DNA of 64,000 nt from Nocardia iowensis (GCF_019222765.1 NZ_CP078145.1:6014001-6078000), one strand, 5' to 3'; numbered from the stretch's first letter, positions 12,783 to 22,714 are shown. Notes: a model not told the origin generated them from the letters alone. Numbers and translations: made by a program.

Positions 12783-12892
12783 GTGACCACTCCTCTCGCA
12801 CCCCGTGGTCCAGAACCGTTCAGGATACTGTGCGGAGTGCGCGGCGACTGCCCCTGATTATGGGGTGTCCGTTGCTGTTCCGGCGGAACCGA

Positions 12893-14062
12893 CTACTCGG
12901 ACCAGCGCTCTTCCAGCATCGCCGAGACGTCCTCGGCGAAGTCGCCGACAGCATCGTCGCCGGTGCAGCGAGCGTCTTCGGCCAGCGCCGCCCAGCGGTT
13001 GATCAGCGCCTCCGAGCGCGGCACGGACATTCCGTGCTCGCGGGCGGCCGCGATGCGGGCGTGGTCGGCGGGCAGGAACCAGTAGGTGGACAACCACACC
13101 CAGATCAGCCGGGCTTCCAGGATCCGCTCGGACATCAACTCGTCGTCGGCCAGCGCGGGCCACACGCCGACCACCTCGGAGCGCCACGCCTCCACCATCT
13201 GCCTGGCGCGTTCCCTGGAGAGTTCGAAGTCGCACAGGCAGCCGGGGAACGACACCAGCGCGTAGGCGATGTCGAGGGTGGCGTCGCGGAATCCGCCCCA
13301 CTCGTAGTCGAGGAAGCGTGCGCCCTCCTCGTTCAGAATGACGTTGTCCGGGCACAGATCCGATGGACTGAACGCGCGGAAGCGTCCCGCCGAGAACAAA
13401 CGGTTGCCGCGCACGATCCGTTCGGCGATCTCGCCGGGCACTTCGATGCCCAGTTCGCGCAGCAGCAGACCCGGCACCTCGGCGATGGCGGATTCGGCCT
13501 GCTGGGCGATGCCGTCCACCCGATGCACCACGTCGACGCGACGCAGCAGCGCAACGAAATCGGCTTCGCGGCCGACGGTGGCGGCGTGCATCCGGCCGAG
13601 CGCCTGCGCGAACGCCATCATCCCGTTCCGCGTCGCGGGCTCGATGCCGGACTGCAGCATCTGAGTCAGCAGGGAGTTCTCGCCGAGATCGCTGAGGATC
13701 AGCAAACGCTCCGGCAAGCTGTGCGCGATGAGGTACGCGCCGGGTCGCTGTTCGCGGCTCAAGGCGGTGGTGAACTGATACGACACCGCTTCCCGAAGGA
13801 ACGCGGAATCGATGCTGGCGACTCCGGGTGCGAGACCGCCGGTGGTGCGGTCCTGCGCGTGTCCGCGAACTTGTTTGACGATCAGGGTTCGTGGCAACGA
13901 GAAGGCGTTTTCCGCTACACGCACACGGAGAACCGTCGTTCTACCACTACCGCTGAGTTCGATCGGATCGCTCAGCTTTACCGGAGCACCCATTCGCTTT
14001 GTGAGCAACTGTTGCGCTGCGGACACGACTTCGGCGGCGCGTTCGGCCAATAGTGCGGTCAT
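12893..14062 (-). CDS. Aminoglycoside/choline kinase-like phosphotransferase
   Basis: This 389-residue protein belongs to the APH/ChoK small-molecule kinase fold. The catalytic loop is SPSDLCPDNVILN, where Asp and Asn of the HxDxxxxN-type motif are kept but the usual His is Ser or Pro, followed by the metal-binding RFLDYEWGGF. The N-terminal lobe has TVLRVRV and the YLIAHSL hinge-like region. Substrates in this superfamily range from antibiotics to sugars and choline, and nothing here fixes the substrate. It stands alone with gaps on both sides. Resistance to an aminoglycoside should not be assumed from the fold. Confidence 0.75.
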   Translation of the reverse strand: MTALLAERAAEVVSAAQQLLTKRMGAPVKLSDPIELSGSGRTTVLRVRVAENAFSLPRTLIVKQVRGHAQDRTTGGLAPGVASIDSAFLREAVSYQFTTALSREQRPGAYLIAHSLPERLLILSDLGENSLLTQMLQSGIEPATRNGMMAFAQALGRMHAATVGREADFVALLRRVDVVHRVDGIAQQAESAIAEVPGLLLRELGIEVPGEIAERIVRGNRLFSAGRFRAFSPSDLCPDNVILNEEGARFLDYEWGGFRDATLDIAYALVSFPGCLCDFELSRERARQMVEAWRSEVVGVWPALADDELMSERILEARLIWVWLSTYWFLPADHARIAAAREHGMSVPRSEALINRWAALAEDARCTGDDAVGDFAEDVSAMLEERWSE

Positions 14063-14168
14063 CGCCCTTCAAGTTACTCGCATGGGGTCACTTCTAGCGA
14101 GCGGTTACACAACCTTTCCGCGTCATTCGGCGTGTCTCCCCCGAGGTGACGGAACGGGCGCACGTTGC

Positions 14169-14197
14169 TTGACACCATTGCACCCGTCAGGTTTTCT
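14169..14197 (+). promoter_or_regulatory. Possible sigma70-type promoter for the Pro/Gln-rich gene
   Basis: A perfect -35 hexamer TTGACA (14169-14174) is followed 17 bp later by TTTTCT (14192-14197), a weak -10. It points toward the gene starting at 14254. Support is moderate because of the poor -10. Confidence 0.35.
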
Positions 14198-14253
14198 CAT
14201 CGTCAACTGCTCTGCGCCACACCGCAAACCAGTTGAGTGGAAAGGTCTATGGC

Positions 14254-15558
14254 ATGACCGGCACACCGCCTCCCCCGCCCCACGAATCAGCTGGCGACGC
14301 TCCCGACCGCGGAGACGACGAACGCTACGCGGCGCGGCCGGGCCAGCACGAGAGTCCCACCCCAGAGTCCCCTGGCACCAGTGCCGGGCACGGCCGCCAC
14401 GAAATGGCAGGGGCCGCCGGGTACCCGCAGTTCGAGGGGCCCGGCGCGGCGCAGTACGGGGATGAGCCCGTCGAGCCACCACCGCCGGTGACACCGCAGC
14501 AATCGCAGCAGCAGCCGCCGGAGCAATCGCAGCAGCAGTCCCAGCAGCCGCAATCGCAGCAATCGCAACCTCAGCAATCCCAGCCGCCGCAATCGCAGCC
14601 GCCTGAGCAGCAATCGCAGCAGCCCAGTTACGGTCCGCCGGGAACCGGCCCGGGTGCAGCGCCACCCGGCTCCATGCCGCCACCGGCCGGCTCCACGCCT
14701 CCCGGTTACCTGCCGCCCGGTTCTATGCCGCCGGGCTCCATGTCGCCGCCGCCCGGTTCCATGCCTCCTGGTTACACGCCGCCCGGCTCCATGCCACCGG
14801 GCTCCATGCCCCCACAGGGAAACGTGCCCCCGTACGGCTCGATGCCGCCACCCCAAGGCGGCATGCAACAGCCGGGCATGATGCCGCCACCCGACCAACC
14901 GATCTACGGATACCAGCAGGCCGCCACCACCGCCCCCGGCACCCTCGATGTCGGCCAGGCCCTCAGCTACGGCTGGGAGAAGTTCCGCTCGAACCCCGGG
15001 CCGTGGATGGGCGTGATCGCGAGCGGGCTCATCATCTATCTCGCGTTCGTCCTCGTCGTTCAGCTGACCGACCCGACGACAATGCTCCCGCTACTGCTGA
15101 TCTTCCTCGCCGTGCTGGCAGCGGTATGGCTGCTACAGGCCGCCATGGTGCGGGGCGCGCTCTATGAAACCGACGGCTACAAACCGTCTTTCGGCTCGTA
15201 CTTCCGTTTCGTGAACGCGGGCAATGTACTGCTCACCGCCCTGATCGCATTCGTGCTCACCTTCATCGGGTCGGCACTGTGCATCGTCCCCGGTCTCATC
15301 GTCGGCGTTCTCTGTATGTTCTCACTGCATTTCGTCGTCGATCAGGACCAAGGTCCGTTCGAGGCGCTCAAATCCAGCTTCACCCTGGTGGTCACCCATG
15401 TGTGGCCGGTGCTGCTGCTCGCACTCTCGGTGTTGTTCGTAACGTTGGTCGGTGCTCTGCTGTGCGGCCTCGGCCTTCTGGTCGCAGGTCCCGTCGCGGT
15501 CATCGCGGTCACCTACGCCTACCGCACTTTGACAGGCGGCACCGTCGCCCCCATCTGA
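14254..15558 (+). CDS. Pro/Gln-rich membrane protein with several helices
   Basis: The 434-residue protein has a cytoplasmic N-terminal half that is strongly low-complexity: a Gln/Ser/Pro block built from SQQ and PQQSQ units (about 80-135) and then repeated PPGSM units (about 140-210). After an amphipathic stretch with DVGQALSYGWEKFRSNPGPW come about six hydrophobic helices, arranged like the membrane domain found in some actinobacterial glycerophosphodiester phosphodiesterase-related proteins (YciC-like). No catalytic domain is visible. I chose the ATG at 14254, which has GGAAAGG eight bases upstream, over a TTG at 14233. Function unknown. Confidence 0.8.
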   Translation: MTGTPPPPPHESAGDAPDRGDDERYAARPGQHESPTPESPGTSAGHGRHEMAGAAGYPQFEGPGAAQYGDEPVEPPPPVTPQQSQQQPPEQSQQQSQQPQSQQSQPQQSQPPQSQPPEQQSQQPSYGPPGTGPGAAPPGSMPPPAGSTPPGYLPPGSMPPGSMSPPPGSMPPGYTPPGSMPPGSMPPQGNVPPYGSMPPPQGGMQQPGMMPPPDQPIYGYQQAATTAPGTLDVGQALSYGWEKFRSNPGPWMGVIASGLIIYLAFVLVVQLTDPTTMLPLLLIFLAVLAAVWLLQAAMVRGALYETDGYKPSFGSYFRFVNAGNVLLTALIAFVLTFIGSALCIVPGLIVGVLCMFSLHFVVDQDQGPFEALKSSFTLVVTHVWPVLLLALSVLFVTLVGALLCGLGLLVAGPVAVIAVTYAYRTLTGGTVAPI

Positions 15559-15576
15559 CACCCGTCCACGAACAGT

Positions 15577-15639
15577 GCGCACCTTTTCGCTAGCCGCACA
15601 CCCGGTGTACTGGGTGCGCGGCTAGCGAAAAAGGTGTGC
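15577..15639. terminator. Long bidirectional hairpin between convergent genes
   Basis: Arms at 15577-15603 and 15612-15639 pair over about 27 bp; the core is TTTTCGCTAGCCGC against GCGGCTAGCGAAAA. The loop is about 8 nt. The stem contains A/T runs so that each strand leaves a short U tract. It lies between a plus-strand gene ending at 15558 and a minus-strand gene ending at 15763, which fits a shared terminator. Confidence 0.75.
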
Positions 15640-15762
15640 AGTCTCAACCAAATTGGGCACACCCGCGAGGGAGGTCCGAGAGGCCCGGTGCCTATCAGCG
15701 GCACCGCGATCCCCTGCTCCGATGTCGTCGGCGCCGATGAGCAACTGCCTGCTGTCGAGGGG

Positions 15763-16731
15763 CTACCTGTCGACCAGGGAACGCATTCCGATCCACCGCA
15801 TGAATCGATCTAGCGGTCCGGCCTCACGGCCTGCGCGCGGGCGCAGTGCCAGCACGATCACACCGGCCGTGACGATGCCCGCCAGGTTCACCGCCAGCTG
15901 ACCCGCCGACATGAACGCGACATTCCACTCCCCCAAGGTGGCGGCGACAACGGCGAATCCGGCTGCGGGCACGGTCGTCACCGAGATGAACACACCGACC
16001 AGCGCCGCCGATTTCGCGGTCACCAGCGAGAGCATGCCCGCCGCACCGGCCAGTAGCGCGACGACCAGCGAAAACGGCCCGACCTGGTAGATGAAGTCGA
16101 CGTTCTTGATGTTCTCCACGCCGCTCAGCGTGATCCAGCCGAATTGCTCCCACAGCAGGGTCGCCACCAACGTGACCAGCATGGCTACCGGGAAACCGAT
16201 CGCCAGTGCGATCGCCGACCGTCGGGCCAGCCGGAAGTCGCGACGGACCAGGCCCACCGCGAATGCCGCCAGCGGACCGAATTCCGGCCCGACGACCATC
16301 GCGCCGACGATCGTCACCGGCGAATCGGTCGCCACACCGACCGCGGCCAGCAGGCAGGCGATGGTCAGGAACGCGAGGAAGGTTGAGTTGAGCGTCGACT
16401 CCTCGTGGGTCTGTGCCACCAACTCTTCCCACACCACCGCGTCGGACGGGTCGCCGGGCGCCGCTTCGACCGCCCGATCGGCCGCCTCGGACAGCACGGT
16501 CTCGACGGGCCCGAGGGTGATGCCGCCGGTCTTGCAGATGCCGAGGTCGGTCAGCTCGGCCAGCACCTCGTTCCCGGCCTCCCGGGCTACGTCGGCCTGG
16601 ATCAGGTCACCCGCGGGTTCCAGCGCGACGCCGCGAGCCAGGGTCACATGGGTGGCACCTGGGTTCGCGGCGAGCACGGCCAGCACTTTGTCCGTCAGCT
16701 CCGGCGGACTGATCATGCGCAGATGCAGCAA
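15763..16731 (-). CDS. DUF389-family membrane protein
   Basis: This 322-residue protein has an N-terminal soluble region of about 110 residues and then six or so membrane helices, with the conserved ESTLNSTFLAFLTIACLLAAVG and VGAMVVGPEFGPLAA of the DUF389 (TIGR00341-like) family. The family's function is unknown. Translation probably begins at the TTG at 16731: the family usually starts MLHLR, and AGGGGA lies a few bases upstream, while the ATG at 16716 has no suitably placed ribosome-binding site. It stands between a hairpin terminator and aspS. Confidence 0.85.
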   Translation of the reverse strand: MLHLRMISPPELTDKVLAVLAANPGATHVTLARGVALEPAGDLIQADVAREAGNEVLAELTDLGICKTGGITLGPVETVLSEAADRAVEAAPGDPSDAVVWEELVAQTHEESTLNSTFLAFLTIACLLAAVGVATDSPVTIVGAMVVGPEFGPLAAFAVGLVRRDFRLARRSAIALAIGFPVAMLVTLVATLLWEQFGWITLSGVENIKNVDFIYQVGPFSLVVALLAGAAGMLSLVTAKSAALVGVFISVTTVPAAGFAVVAATLGEWNVAFMSAGQLAVNLAGIVTAGVIVLALRPRAGREAGPLDRFMRWIGMRSLVDR

Positions 16732-16813
16732 CAGATCCCCTCATGGTCAGTGTCACCCGGCAGGGTCGACGGATCGAACTGACCAGAAGGTACCGCTCGC
16801 GCGAGCGCGGACG

Positions 16814-18619
16814 CTATTCCGTGGGCTTGTCGGCCTTCGCGTCGGCCTTGTCGCCCTTCGACGTGGGCTTGGCGTCCAGCCCGGCTTCCTTGCGCTGCTG
16901 CTCGGTGATCGGCGCGGGTGCGTCGGTCAGCGGGTCGACGCCGCCGCCGGTCTTCGGGAACGCGATCACCTCGCGGATCGAGTCGAGGCCGGCGAGCAGC
17001 GCGACGATCCGGTCCCAGCCGAACGCGATGCCGCCGTGCGGCGGCGCGCCGAACGCGAAGGCGTCCAACAGGAATCCGAACTTCTCCTGCGCCTCCTCCT
17101 GGCTGATGCCCATCACCTTGAAGACGCGTTCCTGCACATCGCGGCGGTGGATGCGGATGCTGCCGCCACCGATCTCGTTGCCGTTGCAGACGATGTCGTA
17201 GGCGTAGGCGAGCGCGGAACCCGGATCGGTGTCGAAGGTGTCGATCGACTCCGGCTTCGGCGAGGTGAACGCGTGGTGCACCGCCGTCCACGCCGAATGA
17301 CCAAGCGCCACATCGCCGCTCGCGGTGGCGTCGGCGGCGGGCTCGAACATCGGCGCGTCCACGATCCAGACGAAAGACCAGGCGTTCTCATCGATCAGCC
17401 CGACCTTGCGGGCGATCTCGGCGCGCGCCGCACCGAGCAGCGCGCGCTGCGCCTTCTCCGGACCGGCCGCGAAGAACACACAGTCGCCCGGCACCGCACC
17501 GACATGCTTGGCCAGTCCGTCGCGCTCGGCATCGCTGAGGTTCTTGGCGACCGGGCCGCCGAGCGTGCCGTCCTCGTTGATCAGCACGTACGCCAGTCCC
17601 TTGGCGCCGCGCTGCTTGGCCCACTCCTGCCAGGCATCGAGCTGACGCCGCGGCTGGCTCGCACCGCCCGGCATGACCACCGCGCCCACATACGGCGCCT
17701 GGAACACCCGGAACGGCGTGTCCTTGAAGTACTCGGCGCACTCGGTGATCTCGATGCCGAAGCGCAGGTCCGGCTTGTCGGAACCGAAGCGGCGCATGGC
17801 TTCCGCGTAGGTCATGTGCGGGATCGGGGTCGGGATGTCGTAGCCGATCAGCTTCCACAGCCCGACCAGGATCTGCTCGGCGAGCAGGATCACGTCGTCC
17901 TGCCGCACGAAGCTCATCTCGATGTCGAGCTGGGTGAACTCGGGCTGACGGTCGGCGCGGAAGTCCTCGTCGCGGTAGCAGCGCGCGATCTGGTAGTAGC
18001 GCTCGATGCCGCCGACCATCAGCAGCTGCTTGAACAGCTGCGGGCTCTGCGGCAGCGCATAGAAGCTACCGGGCTGCAGCCGGGCCGGCACCAGGAAGTC
18101 GCGGGCGCCTTCCGGAGTGGAACGGGTCAGCGTCGGGGTCTCCACCTCGACGAACTCGTGGCTGGCCAGCACGGCGCGGGCGGCGGCGTTCGCCTTCGAC
18201 CGGAGCCGGATCGCGTGCGCCGGACCTTCGCGGCGCAGGTCCAAGTAGCGGTACTTCAGCCGGGCCTCTTCGCCGGGCTGCTCGTCCAACTGGAACGGCA
18301 GCGGCGCGCTCTCGTTGAGCACCTCGAGCTCGGTGACGTTCACCTCGATGGTGCCGGTCGGCAGCTCCGGGTTCTCGTTGCCGTCCGGTCGCAGCTCCAC
18401 CACGCCGGTGACCCGCACGCAGTACTCGGCACGCAACCGGTGCGCCTGCTCGGCGGGCTCGCCCTCCCGGAACACCGCCTGCGACACTCCCGACGCGTCG
18501 CGCAGATCGATGAAGATCACGCCACCGTGGTCACGCCGCCTGGCCACCCATCCGGTGAGGGTCACGGTCTGACCGGCATGCTCGCTTCGCAGCGAACCGG
18601 CCAAGTGGGTGCGCAGCAC
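16814..18619 (-). CDS. aspS: Aspartate--tRNA ligase (probably non-discriminating Asp/Asn)
   Basis: This class IIb synthetase charges tRNA with aspartate. The 601-residue, bacterial-length protein has the N-terminal anticodon-binding OB domain ([20 protein letters not shown]), motif 2 ([15 protein letters not shown]), the GAD insertion and motif 3 ([14 protein letters not shown]). A Lys/Asp-rich tail ends it ([18 protein letters not shown]). Start is GTG at 18619 with AGGAA just upstream. In actinobacteria lacking AsnRS this enzyme often also mischarges tRNA-Asn for GatCAB; that applies here only if asnS is absent, which the window cannot show. Confidence 0.96.
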   Translation of the reverse strand: MLRTHLAGSLRSEHAGQTVTLTGWVARRRDHGGVIFIDLRDASGVSQAVFREGEPAEQAHRLRAEYCVRVTGVVELRPDGNENPELPTGTIEVNVTELEVLNESAPLPFQLDEQPGEEARLKYRYLDLRREGPAHAIRLRSKANAAARAVLASHEFVEVETPTLTRSTPEGARDFLVPARLQPGSFYALPQSPQLFKQLLMVGGIERYYQIARCYRDEDFRADRQPEFTQLDIEMSFVRQDDVILLAEQILVGLWKLIGYDIPTPIPHMTYAEAMRRFGSDKPDLRFGIEITECAEYFKDTPFRVFQAPYVGAVVMPGGASQPRRQLDAWQEWAKQRGAKGLAYVLINEDGTLGGPVAKNLSDAERDGLAKHVGAVPGDCVFFAAGPEKAQRALLGAARAEIARKVGLIDENAWSFVWIVDAPMFEPAADATASGDVALGHSAWTAVHHAFTSPKPESIDTFDTDPGSALAYAYDIVCNGNEIGGGSIRIHRRDVQERVFKVMGISQEEAQEKFGFLLDAFAFGAPPHGGIAFGWDRIVALLAGLDSIREVIAFPKTGGGVDPLTDAPAPITEQQRKEAGLDAKPTSKGDKADAKADKPTE

Positions 18620-18780
18620 AAGGTTCCTTTCGACGACTCCGGCACCGGCGCGATATGACCAGGTGCGGTCCCATCGTAGTGAGACACAACCGTCCAGTGG
18701 AAACCGATGTCGCCACGCCCGTGCGAAGCTGTATCGGCGGGGTATGTCCGAGGCGTAGCGACAACGAGAAAGCGACGGCG

Positions 18781-19701
18781 ATGACGTTCAACGAGGGCAT
18801 GCAGATCGATCAGGACGCGGTCAGTTCCGGCGGTCCCGGTATGGGCGGCAAGCTCGCTCTCGGCGGCGGCGCGGGCGGGCTGATCTTCCTCGTGGTGGCG
18901 CTGCTGCTCGGTGGTGACCCCGGCTCGCTGCTCGGTGACTTCACCGGCTCGCAGAACCAGCAGACCCAGTCCGACGCGACGGGTACCCCGGCACATTGCA
19001 AGACCGGTGCGGATGCCAACAAGTACGTCGACTGCCGGGTGGCGCTCACCGCACAGAGCCTCAATGCCGTGTGGTCCGGCGAACTGCAGAAGCAGACGGG
19101 CACGAAATACGTCAAGCCGAAGGTGGTCCTGTTCTCGGGTGCGACCGCCACCGGCTGCGGCAACGCGACCAGCGACGTCGGCCCGTTCTACTGCCCGGCC
19201 GACCGCACCGGCTACTTCGACGTCACCTTCTTCCAGGAACTGGTGGACCGCTTCGGCGCCAGCAGTGGACCACTTGCCCAGGAGTACGTCGTCGCGCACG
19301 AGATCGGCCACCACATCCAGAACCAGCTCGGCGATATCGGTCGCGCGCAACAGGACCCGCAGGGCGCGAACTCGGGTGCGGTGCGCACCGAGCTGCAGGC
19401 GGATTGCTACGCGGGGATCTGGGCCCACTTCGCGGACAAGACGCCCGCGCCGGGGAGCAATCAACCGTTCCTGAAGCCGTTGTCGGACAATGACGTCAAC
19501 GACGCGCTGTCGGCTGCGGCGGCGGTCGGCGACGATCGGATCCAGCGCGCCTCCCGCGGCCGGGTGAACCCGGAAAAGTTCACGCACGGCAATTCCGAAC
19601 AGCGGCAGAAGTGGTTCTTGTCCGGCTACCGCACCGGGCAGGTCAAGGCATGTGACACCTATTCCGCGTCGAACCTGGACAGCCCGCCCGGGCTGCGCTG
19701 A
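18781..19701 (+). CDS. YpfJ-like neutral zinc metallopeptidase, membrane-anchored
   Basis: This 306-residue protein of the KPN_02809/YpfJ family has a Gly/Met-rich N-terminus, one transmembrane helix at about 27-47 ([21 protein letters not shown]) and an extracytoplasmic peptidase domain. The zinc site HEIGHH is near residue 175, preceded by [10 protein letters not shown] and followed by [15 protein letters not shown], which supplies the third ligand. Paired cysteines (HCKT, DCRV, GCGN, YCPA) suggest disulfides outside the cell. ATG at 18781 gives the normal family N-terminus. It is divergent from aspS. The substrate is not known. Confidence 0.88.
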   Translation: MTFNEGMQIDQDAVSSGGPGMGGKLALGGGAGGLIFLVVALLLGGDPGSLLGDFTGSQNQQTQSDATGTPAHCKTGADANKYVDCRVALTAQSLNAVWSGELQKQTGTKYVKPKVVLFSGATATGCGNATSDVGPFYCPADRTGYFDVTFFQELVDRFGASSGPLAQEYVVAHEIGHHIQNQLGDIGRAQQDPQGANSGAVRTELQADCYAGIWAHFADKTPAPGSNQPFLKPLSDNDVNDALSAAAAVGDDRIQRASRGRVNPEKFTHGNSEQRQKWFLSGYRTGQVKACDTYSASNLDSPPGLR

Positions 19702-19828
19702 CCGACACTCGCCCGGCAAACTGTGTCTGATTGATCGGCGCGCCACCTGGCGGGAAAGTTGACGCTCAGCTGAGATCTCTGTGCGATATGAACAAAGCGT
19801 CTATTCATTGCTAGAGAGGTTGCTTTTC

Positions 19829-20374
19829 ATGCGACGAACGAAGGCCGCACTGCTGGCTGTCCTACTGGCGCTCGCGGGCAGCCTGGGCACCGCGACCGCG
19901 GCCCCCGGCCCCGATGCGGCGCCGCAGCCGAGCGCGCACGGGCCGGTGTCCGAGCCGTTGGCGCTGCTCACCCTGACCAGCATTCCGAACGGCTGGCAGA
20001 CCCGCGTCGACCTGCGCCCGCAATTGGAGGTGTTCGGCAACGGACGAGCCGTAAAAATCCCCGATGCCGTTGCCTCCGAACGCAATCCGGAAACCCTGCC
20101 GGAAAAGGTGACCGGCCACATCCCGCCCGAGGTACTGGCCGCGGCACTGGACGAGACGAAGGCACTCGTCACCGTCGACTTCGGCATGCCGAGCGTCACC
20201 GACCAGGGCAGCCAAATCATCGATCTCATGCCTCAACCCCCCGAAGAGGATATACACCTGGTCGTATACGCCCCCGAATTCACCACCGGTCTCACCCCCG
20301 AACAACAAGCAGCCCGCAAGCGTTTCACCGACCTCTACCGCACCCTCCTCGACGCCTTCGTCAAGGACAACTGA
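19829..20374 (+). CDS. Secreted protein of unknown function
   Basis: This 181-residue protein starts with a signal peptide (MRRTKAALLAVLLALAGSLG...ATAAPG) and has no lipobox cysteine, so it is probably released or wall-associated. The mature part includes LTLTSIPNGWQTRVDLRPQLEVFGNGRAVKIPD and a hydrophilic C-terminal helix. I do not recognise a family. AGAGAGG lies nine bases before the ATG at 19829, which also gives a normal signal peptide; a longer in-frame reading adds a non-signal-like N-terminus. A strong hairpin follows. Confidence 0.75.
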   Translation: MRRTKAALLAVLLALAGSLGTATAAPGPDAAPQPSAHGPVSEPLALLTLTSIPNGWQTRVDLRPQLEVFGNGRAVKIPDAVASERNPETLPEKVTGHIPPEVLAAALDETKALVTVDFGMPSVTDQGSQIIDLMPQPPEEDIHLVVYAPEFTTGLTPEQQAARKRFTDLYRTLLDAFVKDN

Positions 20375-20386
20375 CACCCCCACGCG

Positions 20387-20430
20387 CGACCACCGCGCCC
20401 GCCCGGAGATCTCGTGCGGCGCGGTGGTCG
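20387..20430 (+). terminator. Hairpin after the secreted-protein gene
   Basis: CGACCACCGCGCC (20387-20399) pairs perfectly with GGCGCGGTGGTCG (20418-20430) across an 18-nt loop, 13 bp after the stop codon. No U tract follows, as is common in high-GC actinobacteria. Confidence 0.6.
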
Positions 20431-20472
20431 GCTGTCAGCGAGTCCGGTCAAGGGCTGGCCCGAACGGCGAAG

Positions 20473-20511
20473 AGCCCGGCTCGAGCGGTCGTTCGCTGCT
20501 CGGGCCGGGCT
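20473..20511 (-). terminator. Hairpin after the Ala-rich type VII-like gene
   Basis: AGCCCGGCTCGAGC (20473-20486) pairs with GCTCGGGCCGGGCT (20498-20511) with a single G-U, 11-nt loop. It is 18 bp beyond the end of the minus-strand gene at 20529 and probably terminates it. Confidence 0.6.
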
Positions 20512-20528
20512 GCGCCGGATGACCTGCG

Positions 20529-22205
20529 TTAGAACTGGTCCTGTTCGTAGTCGGAGCTGACTATCTCGTCGGAGTGCGTTGCGCCGATGACGTCCGGCGT
20601 GGATTCGCCCAGCGGGCCGGTGAGATCGTCGTTGCCCGTGGCGCTTTGGTATGGCTGCACTGTGCGGGAGTGTTCGTCCTCGTTGCCGCGTTGTGCGCCC
20701 GCGGCGGCGGGGCCGCCCATGAAGCCGCTGCCCGCGCCTGCCGCGCTGGTGCTCGGTGCGCCGGTGACGCCGGGGCCGAACGATGTGCTGCCGGGCAGGC
20801 CGCTGATCGGACGCATCGGTGACACGCTGGTGCCGGGCAGGCCGGTGGCCTTCGGCACCGAGGGAATGCCGGTAGTGCCCGGCCGACCACTCGGACTGCC
20901 TGGACTGCCCGAACGGTTCGGGCTGCCCGGCACGCCGGTGAGGAGGCTGTTGTTGGTCGCGCTCGGGCTGTTCGTGCTGTGCACCGACGAAGGTGCGGTC
21001 GAGGTCGGCGACCCCGCGATGGACGAGTCGAGGCCGGCCGCCTTCGTCGCGGTGTCGGCCGCGGTCGCCTGCGCCTGCTCCAGGATCGGCTGGCCGACGT
21101 TCTGCGCCAGCGCCTGCGCGATCTCCTGCGGCGCGGGCCCGCCACCGGGCGCGACCAACTGCTGCACCATGCCGCTCAGCTCGCCGGTCTTGCCCGCCAG
21201 GTCACCGCGGGTGGCATTGACGACGCCGACGGCTCGGCCGAGATGTTCGGTGGCCGAGGCCATCAGCGTGGCCTGCGCTGGTGGCGTCAGGATGACCGGA
21301 GCCATCGCGGTTGCCTGAGTCGCGAACGACGAAGCGATGGTGAGCAATTGCGCGTTGCCCTGCTGCACCACCGCGGCGGCCCGCTGGGTGAGCTCGGAGA
21401 TGTCGATGCCGCGCTTGCTGGTCTCTTGCCCTTCGACGTTGGCCTGCTGGCTCGCGGCCTGCGCGTTGCGCGCGGCCTGGCTCTGCCACAGCTGTTCGAC
21501 GGTGGTCATGCTGCCCTTGCCGACCTGCATGGCCATCTCGATGACCTTGGAGGACTGGCTCAGGATCGCGGTCGGGTCGAGCGCGCCGATGACGCCGGTG
21601 CCGAAGCTGCCGAGCAGATCGAGGATCGGCTTGATCAGCATGTCGACGCCGGGCAGCGCGGGCACCGCGACGCCCTGCATGAGCGCCGAGACCGGGTCGG
21701 CGGGCAACGCGGGCAATGCGGTCGGGACGGCGGCGGCCGCCTGGCTCGCCGCGGCGGCGGCCGAGCTCGGCGCCGAGCCGATGGCACCGTTCAGCACCCC
21801 ACCCACCTGATCGAGGGCGCCCTGCGCGGCCTGAGCCACCGGCGCGGCGGCGTGCTGGAGCGCGGACTGGGTATCCCCGAGCAAGGCCGAAATATCGGAC
21901 GGCACACCAGCAATGCCCTGCGTGTCCGCCGCGGGGCCGCCGGAAAGGCCCGGCAGGCCCGACGGTGCGGCGCCGAGCGTGTTGTGCTGGTCCTCGCTGA
22001 TCCGCTTGGACAGCACGAACTCGGGCGGTTCGATCGGCGGCAGATCTTCGGGCAGCTGCGGCAGCGGCAGGTCGAGGACGGCTTGAGCCGCCGAGCTCTG
22101 CGTCGCCTCCAGCACGGCCTGCTGACCGATGGCCACATTCTGGTCCGCGGCGTGCGCCATCGCGTGTTCTTCGGGGGCGATCACCCCGGTATCGAGCGGC
22201 TTCAT
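20529..22205 (-). CDS. Ala/Pro-rich protein coupled to an EspC-like gene, unknown
   Basis: This 558-residue protein has no signal peptide. It has an Ala/Gln-rich N-terminus, a Pro-rich stretch (LPLPQLPEDLPPIEPPEF), a long helical Ala-rich middle (including MTTVEQLWQSQAARNAQ and ISELTQRAAAVVQQGNAQ), and a disordered Ser/Pro/Gly-rich part from about 400 onward with repeats such as GSPGSPSGRPG. The end is acidic. Its start overlaps the stop of an EspC-like gene (ATGA), a pairing typical of type VII secretion substrates in mycobacteria and Nocardia. It does not match PE/PPE or EspA closely enough to name. Export as a partner of the small protein is inference. Confidence 0.65.
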   Translation of the reverse strand: MKPLDTGVIAPEEHAMAHAADQNVAIGQQAVLEATQSSAAQAVLDLPLPQLPEDLPPIEPPEFVLSKRISEDQHNTLGAAPSGLPGLSGGPAADTQGIAGVPSDISALLGDTQSALQHAAAPVAQAAQGALDQVGGVLNGAIGSAPSSAAAAASQAAAAVPTALPALPADPVSALMQGVAVPALPGVDMLIKPILDLLGSFGTGVIGALDPTAILSQSSKVIEMAMQVGKGSMTTVEQLWQSQAARNAQAASQQANVEGQETSKRGIDISELTQRAAAVVQQGNAQLLTIASSFATQATAMAPVILTPPAQATLMASATEHLGRAVGVVNATRGDLAGKTGELSGMVQQLVAPGGGPAPQEIAQALAQNVGQPILEQAQATAADTATKAAGLDSSIAGSPTSTAPSSVHSTNSPSATNNSLLTGVPGSPNRSGSPGSPSGRPGTTGIPSVPKATGLPGTSVSPMRPISGLPGSTSFGPGVTGAPSTSAAGAGSGFMGGPAAAGAQRGNEDEHSRTVQPYQSATGNDDLTGPLGESTPDVIGATHSDEIVSSDYEQDQF

Positions 22206-22531
22206 ACGGCGCCGCCGATCTGGCTGCCGATTGCGTTGAGCGCGCCCGAGGCCGACCAGTCGGTCGCGTCGTAGGCCGCGGCGGCACTGAAGGCGGACTC
22301 CGACAACTTCGAGTATTTGGCGGACAGATCGTTGATGTCCTTGGCCTGCAGCACCTGTGCCGCGGCGAACATCGCCAGATAGTCGACGCCGATCAAACCG
22401 AACACCGGCACGAGTGCCGAGACGTTCTTGACCGCGTCGAAATTACCTGCCCCCGCAAGATCACCGGCGATGCCCGCGTTCGTGGCGGCGAACGCCCGGA
22501 CCGCGTCGGTCTCTACCGAGAGATCACTCAT
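22202..22531 (-). CDS. EspC-like type VII secretion target
   Basis: This 109-residue all-helical protein resembles the EspC/type VII secretion target family: MSDLSVETDAVRAFAATNAG, a middle with GVDYLAMFAAAQ, and a second helix LSAKYSKLSESAFSAAAAYDATD. The last part contains Y87-D-A-T-D91, the YxxxD/E export signal of type VII substrates, after the second helix as expected. GGGGG lies just before the ATG at 22531. It overlaps the downstream 558-residue gene by 4 bp. No ESX core gene (eccC, eccD, mycP) is in this window, so it would use machinery elsewhere. It is divergent from the SDR gene at 22742. Confidence 0.8.
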   Translation of the reverse strand: MSDLSVETDAVRAFAATNAGIAGDLAGAGNFDAVKNVSALVPVFGLIGVDYLAMFAAAQVLQAKDINDLSAKYSKLSESAFSAAAAYDATDWSASGALNAIGSQIGGAV

Positions 22532-22697
22532 CGAGTTGCCCCCCAAATCGTTGTGCACATCAGTGTCGTGAACTTCTTCGTCGTCACCGTCTGCCCTTGC
22601 CCGAACGGCCTGGCCGCTACGGTTGGGCTCAATATAGCGGACGGTACCGGCAACTTTCGAGCCCATCGCGACGTTCACACAGGGAATGGAAAGGAAC

Positions 22698-22711
22698 TGG
22701 AACGTGTTGCA
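22698..22711 (+). promoter_or_regulatory. KstR-type operator, distal copy
   Basis: TGGAACGTGTTGCA fits TnnAACnnGTTnnA, the KstR (cholesterol/lipid catabolism repressor) consensus, at every fixed position. It overlaps the presumed -35 region (GTGTTG, 22704-22709) of the SDR gene. Confidence 0.65.
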
Positions 22712-22714
22712 AAT

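Noticed and set aside
16091..18658. An 855-codon plus-strand frame
   Set aside because: It is antisense to the DUF389 gene and aspS; its translation is Arg/Gly/His-rich with no recognisable domain.
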